DNA from: Candidatus Methylobacter titanis
GTDB lineage: Bacteria; Pseudomonadota; Gammaproteobacteria; Methylococcales; Methylomonadaceae
Direction of reading: 5' to 3'
Length of the DNA stretch: 58,543 nt
NCBI GenBank assembly: GCA_029946125.1
Contig: JAQSDX010000016.1
Coordinates: 1 to 58,543 of the forward strand
The position numbers were made by a program, and so were the translations under genes. The notes under the pieces are model-generated. The model saw only the letters and a list, made by a program, of their open reading frames with translations. It was not told where the DNA came from and made no database searches. Every line of letters begins with the position of its first letter. The first letter of the stretch is position 1. Shown here one piece after another: positions 42,522 through 51,849 of the stretch.

Positions 42522-45131
42522 CTATTTTTTCTTGCTGATCGATTTCAACGCGTTAGCAATCAGCTTCTTGACCCATGCCACGATACTGTCACGCAGATTC
42601 GCGTGCTGTTTCTCCGATGTCGCGCTGCCGGTAGGTGCAGGCAGGTAGGGCACATGTAAATGACCGACCGGGACGGATGATTTTTCGTCGGCTTTCAGCA
42701 ACGCGGTTCGATAGAAGATCTCGTTGGAGAGGAATCCTCCGCCCGATCCGGCCGCCGCTTTGCCCTCCGGTGTTTCATGACGCTCAGTCTCTGCCGGTGT
42801 TTCCTCCCGACCGGACATCTCTTTACGGGGAAGGGAGCTCTCTAGGAATTCGTCGCCTTTGCCCAACCGCTTGCCCTCCTTCAGCCCGCTCGGCCCCGCT
42901 GGGTCAATACCGGTATTGTCGGGTCCTGATGGTGCTCGCCTGCGTCCGGCATAGCGTTCGAGCTCGAAGGCCTCCGATTGTTTGGCCTCTGGCGCTGCGG
43001 TGTCAAGCGTAGAACTACCCTGGCTAATGGTCATGATCATGTCCACTTTTTTAGTCGGTTCCTTCAAGTATGGCCGGAACGTTGTTTCCACGATTCCGCG
43101 ATCGAAGTCGGCGAAGCGCACCGGAAAAATCACACCTTCAACTCGACCATCGCCGCCTCCAGCGGCGGCGATGGTCTGGCCATCAAGAGCCAGAACCGCC
43201 GCGCCGGAGGGGTTGGCTTTACGCATACCTTCGCTACGTAGGCCAAAAGGATCGAACCCCGATACCAGTACCCGCCGCGTCCCTGCTGTCGTCGCTGCCG
43301 CCGGGAAGTCGATACCGGTACGACCGCGGGACGAGGCTTCGAGTACATCCAGGAGAATCCCCTTTTCTACAGGCGTCAAGGTGTAAGAAGAGGGCACGAA
43401 CGAACGTAGGTAAGCTGCCCCTGCTAGGCGAGCCCAATAAAGAGGTCGGTCGTCGGTATCGGCATTCTTAGTATCTTGTGCCCGGGTCTTCGAGAGTTCC
43501 CAGAGTTTCGTCCCGAAGTCCTGCACGGTATCCCGTGCTATCAAATGAGTGGACAAGGTGGGGAGCTGCTTTTCGAAATCCGCAACCAGCAAATCGTAGC
43601 CGCTATCTTTGAGAATCTGTTTAGGGACTGCCTCGGAACCTGGCTGCTCCTCCTTGGTCGGACTTTCCTTCGTTGTACTGAGTATCGTATTCTTCAATTT
43701 GAAGAACACGATGCTGCGGAAATTGGACCTCAAAAAAGCCATGTTCTTGGCGAGTAAATGATCACTATCCGGGCCGTGAGGATTATAAAAATCGGCGGTC
43801 TTATTCGCCGGGTGTACGTTCCTCAGCGCGTAGGCATGGTTGCTTATGACTCCCGTATCCAAAGACTTTTTCTTCGATTCTTCCTTCACTTTGGGGGAGA
43901 AAATCGTAATCGGCTGTTTAGCCGAGAAATGCTGCGACAGCCGGTCGAATAATGCGGCCTCCGAAAGCTTGCCCGGAAGGGGAAAGTCCTCTCTTTCGCC
44001 GCCGGTCATCGCGATTGCGTGTTTCTTCGTGTCGACTTTGCCGCCTTCGATGCCGAGCCAGGAGCCGTTGGCCTGCATCCATGCCTTCTCAATCAACATA
44101 GGCCAGATTTCTTTGCCATAAACCTGGCTCTGCTCTCCGAATTTTGCATACGCAGGATCTCCCGACTTAAAGGTAGGAAAAGTCGGGGTGACTGTCTGAT
44201 GAACCCGCTTTCCATCCGGGGCAAAAAACGAAACGGTAAAGGTTCCGTCATCGTTCGGTTTCACCATCTGTTCGATAACCTCGGGACGCACCTCCGCTAT
44301 TGCTGCCAAAAGTGCCATGAAGTAGCAGTCGCCAAGATAACCCTGCTGCACATCCGAAGGATCGATGGCGCGCCGGTCATTCTCGCCCCAAACGAAAGCT
44401 TCGCCTTCGTGCCGACGTTCGGGGTAATGACTCGGATCATTCGCGGCCGGAGCGGACTCAGGATCCGCTTCAGCAGGCTTACTTTCTCCTGACCGCAACG
44501 CGGCGACCCATCCCAGAACCTGAGGAGTCAGCGGGAGCTTCTCTTCCGCGTTGCCTTGTTCGCCTGTCTTCAGCTTATCCAACAGTACATTGGAAACGTG
44601 ACTTGTTGGGTTCGTGTTCGCTTTTCTTCGAATCGTGGCGGCTTCCGAGGGCTGAAGATTCGACTGCTGCGTCACATGAGCAAGTTCATGGGCCAACAAA
44701 GATCGTCCCGAGGACGATGAAGGGGCAAAGCGATTCTCGGCAAAGACAATATCCGAACCCAGTGTGTAAGCAAGAGCGTTAACCTGGCGAGCCGACTGTG
44801 CCGCGACAGAACCCGCATGAACTCGCACCTGAGAAAAATCGTGGCCGAAGCGATGCTCCATGTCTTGCCTGAGCGTCGGTTCCACAGGCTGGCCGGAGCC
44901 GATACTTAATCTATCGGGGTTGGGAGCCGCCCGATGGGGTGATCCTTCCGTATGCTTGCCGGCGCGCGTCGAACCCGCTAACGCTTGGTCGGCAAGTCGG
45001 TCCGCCTCGCGCTCCGTTTGGTCGTGCTCCGGTTGCACTTTGATCGATTGATGAGGCGACAGTATCGGGCTGAAGCGGCTAACAGGCGCAGTCTTGGTGT
45101 TCGATGGCTGAAGCCGAAGAGTCGATTTCAT
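42522..45131 (-). CDS. Putative eCIS cargo: DUF4157 + calpain-like protease + peptidase C15-like domain
   Basis: An 869-residue three-part protein. Residues 85-160 are DUF4157 (eCIS core) with the zincin-like HELAH at 148-152. Residues about 245-480 form a calpain-like protease: GYLGDCYF with Cys269, SNHAYALRNV with His432, and FYNPHG with Asn450, a full triad. Residues about 618-835 resemble pyroglutamyl peptidase: VLVSGFDPFG, NPS, FELER and GHLHVPYLP, but the nucleophile motif reads FLSNEIFY, so Cys is Ser802. DUF4157 proteins are proposed eCIS cargo. Start ATG 45131 overlaps the previous stop (ATGA); the longer frame is spurious. Base composition looks GC-richer than the structural genes. 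Confidence 0.82.
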   Translation of the reverse strand: MKSTLRLQPSNTKTAPVSRFSPILSPHQSIKVQPEHDQTEREADRLADQALAGSTRAGKHTEGSPHRAAPNPDRLSIGSGQPVEPTLRQDMEHRFGHDFSQVRVHAGSVAAQSARQVNALAYTLGSDIVFAENRFAPSSSSGRSLLAHELAHVTQQSNLQPSEAATIRRKANTNPTSHVSNVLLDKLKTGEQGNAEEKLPLTPQVLGWVAALRSGESKPAEADPESAPAANDPSHYPERRHEGEAFVWGENDRRAIDPSDVQQGYLGDCYFMALLAAIAEVRPEVIEQMVKPNDDGTFTVSFFAPDGKRVHQTVTPTFPTFKSGDPAYAKFGEQSQVYGKEIWPMLIEKAWMQANGSWLGIEGGKVDTKKHAIAMTGGEREDFPLPGKLSEAALFDRLSQHFSAKQPITIFSPKVKEESKKKSLDTGVISNHAYALRNVHPANKTADFYNPHGPDSDHLLAKNMAFLRSNFRSIVFFKLKNTILSTTKESPTKEEQPGSEAVPKQILKDSGYDLLVADFEKQLPTLSTHLIARDTVQDFGTKLWELSKTRAQDTKNADTDDRPLYWARLAGAAYLRSFVPSSYTLTPVEKGILLDVLEASSRGRTGIDFPAAATTAGTRRVLVSGFDPFGLRSEGMRKANPSGAAVLALDGQTIAAAGGGDGRVEGVIFPVRFADFDRGIVETTFRPYLKEPTKKVDMIMTISQGSSTLDTAAPEAKQSEAFELERYAGRRRAPSGPDNTGIDPAGPSGLKEGKRLGKGDEFLESSLPRKEMSGREETPAETERHETPEGKAAAGSGGGFLSNEIFYRTALLKADEKSSVPVGHLHVPYLPAPTGSATSEKQHANLRDSIVAWVKKLIANALKSISKKK

Positions 45132-46666
45132 TGGTCGACATCCTCGACAACAGCCGGAGGGCTTTGTCTGACGTCGACGTCCAAGCCGGACTCCGAAAGC
45201 AGCGGAATCGTCTCTCCTTCGGTCGGGGGCTCGAATCCGGACGGTGCAGAGGGAAAGCCTTCGCCCCCGATATCGGGAGATATTTTCTGGTTCGATGCCG
45301 AAATCCATTTTTCCTTGACGGCTCTGGCCTTTATCTCGTCCACCAGCTTCTGGTATTGCGGCGCACCGTCATCGTAGGCACGCGACTCTTGCTGCGGGCT
45401 GTAAGCCTTGCAGGCATTCTGATAGGCGTCGATCATGTACTTGTCCAGGTCTGTCCGCACCTTGGCTACTGCGGACGCCGAATCGCCGGCGTCTTTTTCA
45501 GGGAGGGTGTGACTGCGAACATTGGCCTCGGCCTTTACCAGTTCTGCACGGTACATCGTCTCCCAATCTTTGCGATGAAAAGCCTCGTGATCCTCGACGA
45601 ACTGGCGATTCCAGAACGCATCTCTCAGCGAGTAAGTTTTCACTTTATCGTCGTATTTATCAGTGCCGCAGCCCGGATGAAAGGTCACCTTTCGGTTGGG
45701 ACGCAGATCCGCCATGATGTCCGTCACTTGATCCTGGGTGACCGCAGAATCGCTCGCACTGGCGACGTTGATGCGGAAACCCTGAGGCTGGACTTTTGAA
45801 GTGATCATCGCTTCAAGTTTGTTCAGATGAAAGTGCCATTGGCCCTTGTCCTTACAGGCACCAAAGCCGAAGTTAGCCGCAAGTTTCGAGGTGCTGCCAA
45901 ACTCTTTGGCACCGAGTTGCGGATCCCAGGTTTTCCCTCCCCAGGTGTTTGTTGGCTTGAATTTGTCGGCAAGCGTTGCCGATTGACAGGCATCGCTGGG
46001 TTGCGGCTGCTTCGGAGGCAGTTTATCTCTTTGTAGGTGAAGATTCGAAGAAGGCAAGCCGGTTTGTTCACTGGACAGACGACTTCCTCCGGTCTGCTGC
46101 ACCACATGAGTCAGCTCGTGAGCAATCAATCTTCTTCCCTCATGCAAGTTGGGGGCGAACCGACCCGCACCGAACACAATATTTTGCCCTACGGTGTAAG
46201 CATTGGCATTGACCTCGCGCGCCGATTGCTCGGCGGCAGCGCCAAGATGCACTTGAACTTGAGAGAAATCGTGACCAAAACGCGATTCCATGTCTTTTCG
46301 TAAGGCAATATCCAGCGGTCTGCCGGAGCTGCCAAGAACTCGTTCTACGCTAGCAGGGACTTTTTCCGGCTGCGCCGAGGTTTGGCCTGTATGGCGTTGA
46401 ATTCTTGGTGTTGAGCTGCTGACGACAGAATGCGTCGGCGCAGCCGTCACCTGTTCGGCAACCCGGTCGGCTTCCCGTTCCAGCGGATCGTTACTGGCAC
46501 CGATGGTCGGTTTCCGGCGCAGACCGCTTGTCTTCTTTGCACATTCCGCGCACTCGCCGCCAGCAATCGTGTGGTTGCCGCACGCGCACTTGCGCTGGAG
46601 TATGCCTTGTGCGAACGGCAAAAAACTTGCGCTTTGAACTGACTGAGTCACGGCTATTTTATTCAT
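45128..46666 (-). CDS. Putative eCIS cargo: DUF4157 protein with second HExxH motif
   Basis: A 512-residue protein. The N-terminus has a small zinc-ribbon-like cluster (Cys27, Cys29, Cys39, Cys42), then DUF4157 at about 120-195 with HELTH at 183-187. A C-terminal region of unknown family follows, holding HEAFH at 360-364, which could be a second metalloprotease site. Start ATG 46666 overlaps the preceding gene by eight bases; ten extra residues upstream look spurious. The C-terminal domain is the likely payload, and its target is unknown. Confidence 0.78.
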   Translation of the reverse strand: MNKIAVTQSVQSASFLPFAQGILQRKCACGNHTIAGGECAECAKKTSGLRRKPTIGASNDPLEREADRVAEQVTAAPTHSVVSSSTPRIQRHTGQTSAQPEKVPASVERVLGSSGRPLDIALRKDMESRFGHDFSQVQVHLGAAAEQSAREVNANAYTVGQNIVFGAGRFAPNLHEGRRLIAHELTHVVQQTGGSRLSSEQTGLPSSNLHLQRDKLPPKQPQPSDACQSATLADKFKPTNTWGGKTWDPQLGAKEFGSTSKLAANFGFGACKDKGQWHFHLNKLEAMITSKVQPQGFRINVASASDSAVTQDQVTDIMADLRPNRKVTFHPGCGTDKYDDKVKTYSLRDAFWNRQFVEDHEAFHRKDWETMYRAELVKAEANVRSHTLPEKDAGDSASAVAKVRTDLDKYMIDAYQNACKAYSPQQESRAYDDGAPQYQKLVDEIKARAVKEKWISASNQKISPDIGGEGFPSAPSGFEPPTEGETIPLLSESGLDVDVRQSPPAVVEDVDQ

Positions 46667-46916
46667 GACCGATACCCCTATAGACCGATTGTGCAATTTG
46701 CTGCCCCATTTGCGTTGGGTTGTTGCCCGTCATTTGTAAACCGCTTGCGGATAGATGAGACAAGGCAAGGCCTTCGATTAAATGGGGAGACAAGCCGTTT
46801 TGCATCAGTAACCGGGTCAGCTCCATCGTTACGCTGGCTTGCAACAGGTGACGCTGACCGGGCGCGATGTTGACGCCGTCCAAAACGAGCCGTTCAATGT
46901 GCAGGTTGATGTTCAT
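46659..46916 (-). CDS. Small eCIS-associated protein
   Basis: An 85-residue protein of the small type found beside AAA+ ATPase and DUF4157 genes in eCIS loci: MNINLHIERLVLDGVNIAPGQRHLLQ, then a helical segment and GIGHE. I know no function; a loading or chaperone role for the adjacent DUF4157 cargo is a guess from position. It overlaps the AAA gene by four bases and the cargo gene by eight, so the three are translated as a coupled set. Confidence 0.7.
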   Translation of the reverse strand: MNINLHIERLVLDGVNIAPGQRHLLQASVTMELTRLLMQNGLSPHLIEGLALSHLSASGLQMTGNNPTQMGQQIAQSVYRGIGHE

Positions 46917-48991
46917 GACTTGGCTCCGGCAATTTCCACAATACGGAATTCGGCTTCGTTCACCGGCTTGTCGAGTTTGCGAAATTCATTGCGCATGGCC
47001 TCGAAAATCAACGCCATGGTGACTTTGGGTGAATCCGCCCGTGCGGCTAAAAATGCCGCGTTCAGGGCAATGTTGTGGATGCTGCCGCCGGTTAGGTTGA
47101 AACGCGCCAAATGTTGGTAATCCAGCTCGCCCACGGGAGTTTCCGGCGGAAACACCTTGCGCCACAGGTCGCCTCGCTCCGTAGCGCCGGGAAACGGGAA
47201 GTTGACGATAAAGCGTAACCGGCGCATGAATGCTTGATCCAATGCGCTTTTCATGTTGGTCGCCAGTATCGCTAAGCCTCGATAAGACTCTATGCGTTGC
47301 AACAGGTAGTTGATTTCGATGTTGGCATAACGGTCATGGCTGTCTTTGACTTCGCTGCGCTTGCCAAACAAGGCGTCGGCTTCATCGAAAAACAGCAAAG
47401 CGCCGCCGTCTTCCGCCGCATCAAATAGGCGACGCAGATTTTTCTCTGTTTCGCCGATATATTTGCTGACCACGGCGGCAAGATCGATACGGTAAAGATG
47501 TAAGCCAAGCGCATTGGCAATCACTTCTGCCGCCATGGTTTTGCCGGTGCCGCTTTCGCCGGCAAACAATACGCTAAGACCCAATCCCCGGTTCATTTTG
47601 GCTAAAAAGCCCCAATCGTTATAAACCTTGCTGCGTTGGCCGACTTGATCGGTAATTTGCCGTAACAATGCCATGGGTTCTTTGGGTAACACCAAATGTT
47701 CCCAGCGGGCTTTAGCGTCTAAGCGTTGCGCTAATTGATCCAGCCGAGGACTGGTTTTAATAAGACAAGCTTGCCAGATACTGGGTTGCAGATCGGCAGG
47801 TTCGGGTTGTTCTGCCAAAGCGGCGTTGGCAATTTGCCTGATGACGGCAAGATTGAGGTTGAATTGTCCGGCCAGGCGTGCCGCCAACTCGCCGGATGAC
47901 GGCGCCAACGCATCATGCCATGCGGTTTGTTGTTCGCTGGCGGTAGGTTTGTTTATTTCCAGGGTCAGGCTGTCGAACTCGGGTCGGAGGTCTCGTGTAC
48001 CCAGCACCACGATACCGCCGAAACCTGACAGCAGACGTTGCAGTACGGTTGTTGCCGCTATAGACGCATCGTCTGCTTGATGCGCGTCAAGATAAAACGC
48101 AAGCGGCAACAATAGGCATTCACGTCCCCATAAACGCAGGAAGTTTTCCAGCTCGCCGGTTTGGGTAGGCAATGCTTCCAGCGGAAACCGGATTATCTGT
48201 AATCCCAGTGGGGATAACGCATGAGCGGTTATCACCCATTTTGCCTGCGGGTCTGCGCCGGTGAGTTGAATAAGACAATATTGCCCGGCATTGTTCGAAT
48301 GCAGGTCTAAGTAATGGCGTAGCGCTTGTGCGGTCTCAAGTTGAGAGGGTGATAGTGTGGTGGTATCGGTATCGGCTATTGCCAACGGTACGACAAACGG
48401 CAACAGTCTATCGTCCAACCTCTGTTTGGGTTCAACCAGGTAATTGACGATGCGTTCGTCGGCTCGCAAAGCGCTGGTTGTCAGCGGTTCGGCTCCAGGT
48501 TGGTTAATCTCCACTAAGCGCCAGTAACGTAACGGCCTATTCGAGGATAACGCATCCCAGGCGGGCTGTTCGAATAATGTCAGCGCCAGGGAGAAAGTGG
48601 GGTAGGGCTTATAAGGATTATCCTGAGCTTTGGCGCACAGGGCGGCGGTTTTGCCATCCAACTCCATTGCGGTACAGAGTAACAATATGTCCTGTTCAAA
48701 ACGCGTCAGACCCAACTGACGACTAAGGATAAGCAAAGCAGGAGGCGGTTCCGCAGCTTCCGCTGCAGTCAATTTTTTAGCGATTGCTGCTATGGCTTTA
48801 TCGTTTTCGGCTTTATCGTTTTTTTCCGAAGGTGGGCTATAGGATCGCTTAAACCAATTAGTTTTTCCATTATCATCGGCCGGTACAGATCCCCGTTCTG
48901 CAATCAGCCGTTCCAGTCGCAGGTGCAGCCACTTTAAGGCATCGCGCAAATACGCATTATTGTCTTGCAGCCATTGCTGGTGGTCGTTCAT
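46913..48991 (-). CDS. eCIS AAA+ ATPase (Pvc15/Afp15 type)
   Basis: A 692-residue AAA+ ATPase, a conserved eCIS component of uncertain role (particle assembly or cargo handling). The long N-terminal region (1-430) is a winged-helix/degenerate domain typical of this family. The C-terminal ATPase has Walker A GESGTGKT at 478-485, Walker B LLFFDEADALFG with DEADA at 536-540, and a sensor-1 stretch ILATNMKSALDQAFMRRLRF. It overlaps its neighbours by four bases on both sides. Confidence 0.92.
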   Translation of the reverse strand: MNDHQQWLQDNNAYLRDALKWLHLRLERLIAERGSVPADDNGKTNWFKRSYSPPSEKNDKAENDKAIAAIAKKLTAAEAAEPPPALLILSRQLGLTRFEQDILLLCTAMELDGKTAALCAKAQDNPYKPYPTFSLALTLFEQPAWDALSSNRPLRYWRLVEINQPGAEPLTTSALRADERIVNYLVEPKQRLDDRLLPFVVPLAIADTDTTTLSPSQLETAQALRHYLDLHSNNAGQYCLIQLTGADPQAKWVITAHALSPLGLQIIRFPLEALPTQTGELENFLRLWGRECLLLPLAFYLDAHQADDASIAATTVLQRLLSGFGGIVVLGTRDLRPEFDSLTLEINKPTASEQQTAWHDALAPSSGELAARLAGQFNLNLAVIRQIANAALAEQPEPADLQPSIWQACLIKTSPRLDQLAQRLDAKARWEHLVLPKEPMALLRQITDQVGQRSKVYNDWGFLAKMNRGLGLSVLFAGESGTGKTMAAEVIANALGLHLYRIDLAAVVSKYIGETEKNLRRLFDAAEDGGALLFFDEADALFGKRSEVKDSHDRYANIEINYLLQRIESYRGLAILATNMKSALDQAFMRRLRFIVNFPFPGATERGDLWRKVFPPETPVGELDYQHLARFNLTGGSIHNIALNAAFLAARADSPKVTMALIFEAMRNEFRKLDKPVNEAEFRIVEIAGAKS

Positions 48992-50265
48992 GTGATGGTC
49001 ACCTTCTGATTGTCGGCAAACACAAAACGCGGCGGATTGTCCTTACGCTCGAGGGGCAAACTGTCGATACCGGCAACACGCACATAAACCGGTTGTAAGG
49101 TTAGTTCCGGTGCGTTCTCGAGCATAAATTCCAATGGACTGTTTGCCGCAAGCCGCGGCTCGGCCTGCACTTCGCGGTCGCCCAACAATAACCGCGCGGA
49201 CTGTTCAATCAGCACTTCCGGGCTACAAGTGACGGTTAGCGAGGCATTACCGGCAATGCGAACAACTGGATTGGCGGGTGCAATCTGATTGACCTTAATA
49301 GTTAGCGGCAGGCTTAATTGATTGGTCGTCCGGGTCGTTCCGGCCTGTTCGATAATCGCTGTAACCGTATATAATCCGGCTGCCCAGTCGGTTTGCGCCT
49401 GGGCGTCATTTGGCAATTCAAAACGGATTTTTGTATCGCTACGGTTGTCGATGGGAATGTCAACGTTTCGTGTGCCAAGGCGAGGATGGCTAAAGCGTAA
49501 AGTGACGGTGTCGCCGCTCAAGTGTTGCCCCTGCACGGTCAACAACAAGCCTAGCCACGCATTAGGCAAAGACGGTAGGCGCTCAGGCGATTCGCTGTCT
49601 TCGGTAAAGCTGATGTGAATTTTTTCCAGTCTTGGCAAAGAGCCTAACAAGGCCTCAACACCCTGGTCATTTTGGCCGCGTTGCAACACCGGCGGCGCTG
49701 GGTTAACGGCGTCATCTGTGTCAATCACGACCACACTGGCCCGGTAAGCAATCGATAGCGCATGCGGGGTTTGAAAAAATACCGACCACAATTTAGATAA
49801 TTCATCGAGATTGAGCGGTATCGAAGTGAGTCTAATCTGCTCGATGGCTTCATCAAGATTGGAGTCGGTCAGTTCAGTGCGGCTGGCTATGGCATCGTGA
49901 ACTGCCTTGCGCAATAACACCGGGTTGGCGTGCAGGTCGCGTGTAACCGCCCCCAACATACGTTGCGGTTCCAGCTCCTTTTCATCGCCGTAAAACGCGA
50001 GCAGGTAATGTAAATCCAGCGCCACTTGCGGGCGTTGGGTGATTTTTCCAGCGGGATTGCGGGTTGGCAAATCGGCATTACGCAATGCTGGATTCGACAT
50101 GACTTGATAGAGACAAAGCTGTACCCAGCGTTGTGTATTGGCAGGCGGGGTATTTTGCGGTCGCCCGATAATCACCTCGGCACCCCCTACGGCTTGCTGT
50201 GCCGATTTTTGTATCAGTGCCGCAAGTGTTGCCGTCACCGTGGCGATGGCGAGTGAATTGCTCAT
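48988..50265 (-). CDS. DUF4255 protein, tail cap (Pvc16/Afp16 type)
   Basis: A 425-residue protein. The N-terminal 190 residues are a DUF4255/Pvc16 domain (NSLAIATVTATLAALIQ, then QRWVQLCLYQVMSNPALRN and LHYLLAFYGDEKELEPQRMLG), which caps the tube and sheath end. The C-terminal part has repeated Ig-like beta stretches (VTLRFSHPRLGTRNVDIP, YTVTAIIEQAGTTRT). Such Ig-like tails are known in this family. It overlaps the AAA and 284-residue genes by four bases. Confidence 0.88.
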   Translation of the reverse strand: MSNSLAIATVTATLAALIQKSAQQAVGGAEVIIGRPQNTPPANTQRWVQLCLYQVMSNPALRNADLPTRNPAGKITQRPQVALDLHYLLAFYGDEKELEPQRMLGAVTRDLHANPVLLRKAVHDAIASRTELTDSNLDEAIEQIRLTSIPLNLDELSKLWSVFFQTPHALSIAYRASVVVIDTDDAVNPAPPVLQRGQNDQGVEALLGSLPRLEKIHISFTEDSESPERLPSLPNAWLGLLLTVQGQHLSGDTVTLRFSHPRLGTRNVDIPIDNRSDTKIRFELPNDAQAQTDWAAGLYTVTAIIEQAGTTRTTNQLSLPLTIKVNQIAPANPVVRIAGNASLTVTCSPEVLIEQSARLLLGDREVQAEPRLAANSPLEFMLENAPELTLQPVYVRVAGIDSLPLERKDNPPRFVFADNQKVTIT

Positions 50266-51116
50266 GCTCTCCCCCCGTTGCGTTGCTTGAGATAGTCGTC
50301 CAGGCTCATTGCGGTGTTGACCCGAGTCTTTAATACGGGTTTGTCTGTAACCTGAGTTGCGCGGATTTCGATACGGCCTATGGTGACCTGAACGGTTGGG
50401 GCAGGCGTTGTCGCTGTAGCCGGTGGTGCAGCTTGGTCTCGTGTATGTTGCCCGGCTGTCGATTGCTCAGGCCGGACGATGATACTGCTCGGTTTGACTG
50501 GGGTAGGATGCGGTAACTCTCCAGGTTTGCTGGTTTTTTGATTGGCATCGGGTGAAGCCGCCTCCTTGATGATCAGTTCACTGCGACGGGTTTCGGTAAA
50601 ACGTTCCTGAATACGATCAATCAGCGCGTATGAGTTTTCTGTCGGCAGCGCCTCTTTACGGATTCCGTAAGCTGTTGGCGTTGGTGCCACGGGTTTATCT
50701 ACGGGTTGGATAGTAGACGTTGATTGCCTTGTGTTGGGTTTTACATCAGGTTTTACATCAGAAGAAGCCACGCCTTGGACGGGCGACGGTTTTGGCCAGG
50801 CGCCGTTTAGCTCCGACGGGTTAATGATCAATTCGCTCGGCTCAACGATTTTAGCTGGGTCTTGTTTGCCTGACTCTTTTTTGGCTGGCCTATCAACTGG
50901 CGCTATGACTGATTTTTGCGCCATAGTGGAAGGGTCTGTCGTCCTTGCCATTGAGGTTTGTCTGTACGCAGGTAGCGCGTCCTGAAATGTATCTAAGCCC
51001 TTATTGTCGTAAGGCACTATATCAATGGGCGTCTCAAACCTACTCATCTGACGCGGCAGCAGCGGTTCCAGCCGATTCAGCGTTAATGCGGCAAGACGGC
51101 TCAGGTATCGGCTCAT
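50262..51116 (-). CDS. Pro/Thr/Ser-rich eCIS-locus protein of unknown function
   Basis: A 284-residue protein of low complexity from about 50 to 240, rich in Pro, Thr, Ser and Lys, hence probably disordered. A short ordered N-terminus (LSRLAALTLNRLEPLLPRQ) and a C-terminal VTIGRIEIRATQ then MSLDDYLKQRNGG motif flank it. The C-terminal motif resembles that of small proteins beside tube genes in other eCIS loci. I cannot assign a function; a tape-measure or cargo-tether role is possible but untested. It overlaps both neighbours by four bases. Confidence 0.6.
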   Translation of the reverse strand: MSRYLSRLAALTLNRLEPLLPRQMSRFETPIDIVPYDNKGLDTFQDALPAYRQTSMARTTDPSTMAQKSVIAPVDRPAKKESGKQDPAKIVEPSELIINPSELNGAWPKPSPVQGVASSDVKPDVKPNTRQSTSTIQPVDKPVAPTPTAYGIRKEALPTENSYALIDRIQERFTETRRSELIIKEAASPDANQKTSKPGELPHPTPVKPSSIIVRPEQSTAGQHTRDQAAPPATATTPAPTVQVTIGRIEIRATQVTDKPVLKTRVNTAMSLDDYLKQRNGGRA

Positions 51117-51847
51117 TGCAGCACCCGTTCCAAATAAAATCGGCGACGAGCAGGACTCATCGCTAAAATATCCGCCTCACACCAGCAGTAAGCCTTGGCT
51201 AACAGGTGTACCTCATTCAACACGCGCTGCGCCCAAGCGCTGATTTCGCTCCAAAGAAATGAGGCAATATCGAAAGTCGCCAACCAGCTGTGTTGGCAAG
51301 CAGGACAGGATAAATCCAGCTGTACATCGGCTTGGGGATCAGCAGCCGACATTGCTGCGTCAACGTTGTCGAGAATCTGTTCGGGCAACTGCTCCAGCGC
51401 ACAGAGTTGGCCGTTACGCGAGGCAGATAATAAACAACGCTGTAACAATATTCGGCGTGCTGCGTCAATGCTGCTGACCGCTTCAATCAACATCAAATCC
51501 TGGCTATCCGGTAGACGGAACCTGAGTTCAAAACCTTCCGCTTCTAAGGTTAAAGGTGTCTCGGTAGAACCGTTCGATGCCACTTTAATATCGGCCACAT
51601 CCAATGCCAATTCCAGCCGTTCGGAGCAGGACGGGCAAACTGACAAACTGATAAGCTGAGATCCAAATAATATTTCGCGCAGCTCCAACGCCAAGCCATC
51701 TCGTTGTCCAATAGGCAGTTTTAGTAGTTGCTGTTCGGGTATTTCCGGGTACATTGCTGCAAGCAGCGTCAATAAGCGCCTGGAACCCGACTGCGATGAG
51801 CCGCGTTCCCACGCCGTCAGCAAATCCGCAGTCGCGATAGCAGCCAT
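51113..51847 (-). CDS. Zinc-ribbon protein of eCIS locus (T4 baseplate-chaperone-like)
   Basis: A 244-residue protein with two CxxC pairs, VCPSCSERLELALD near 85 and LSCPACQHSW near 183, which together would bind zinc. It starts with LLTAWERGSSQSGSRRLLTLLAAM and includes LPIGQRDGLALELREILFG. It resembles small T4-type baseplate assembly (gp26-like) proteins that accompany tube genes in contractile systems; I am not certain of the family. It lies three bases from the tube gene and overlaps the 284-residue gene by four bases. Confidence 0.6.
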   Translation of the reverse strand: MAAIATADLLTAWERGSSQSGSRRLLTLLAAMYPEIPEQQLLKLPIGQRDGLALELREILFGSQLISLSVCPSCSERLELALDVADIKVASNGSTETPLTLEAEGFELRFRLPDSQDLMLIEAVSSIDAARRILLQRCLLSASRNGQLCALEQLPEQILDNVDAAMSAADPQADVQLDLSCPACQHSWLATFDIASFLWSEISAWAQRVLNEVHLLAKAYCWCEADILAMSPARRRFYLERVLQ

Positions 51848-51849
51848 GG

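Noticed and set aside
45132-45308. N-terminal extension of the calpain/C15 cargo protein
   Set aside because: It is antisense-like, Arg-rich and inside the preceding cargo gene; an ATGA overlap at 45128-45131 gives the natural start.
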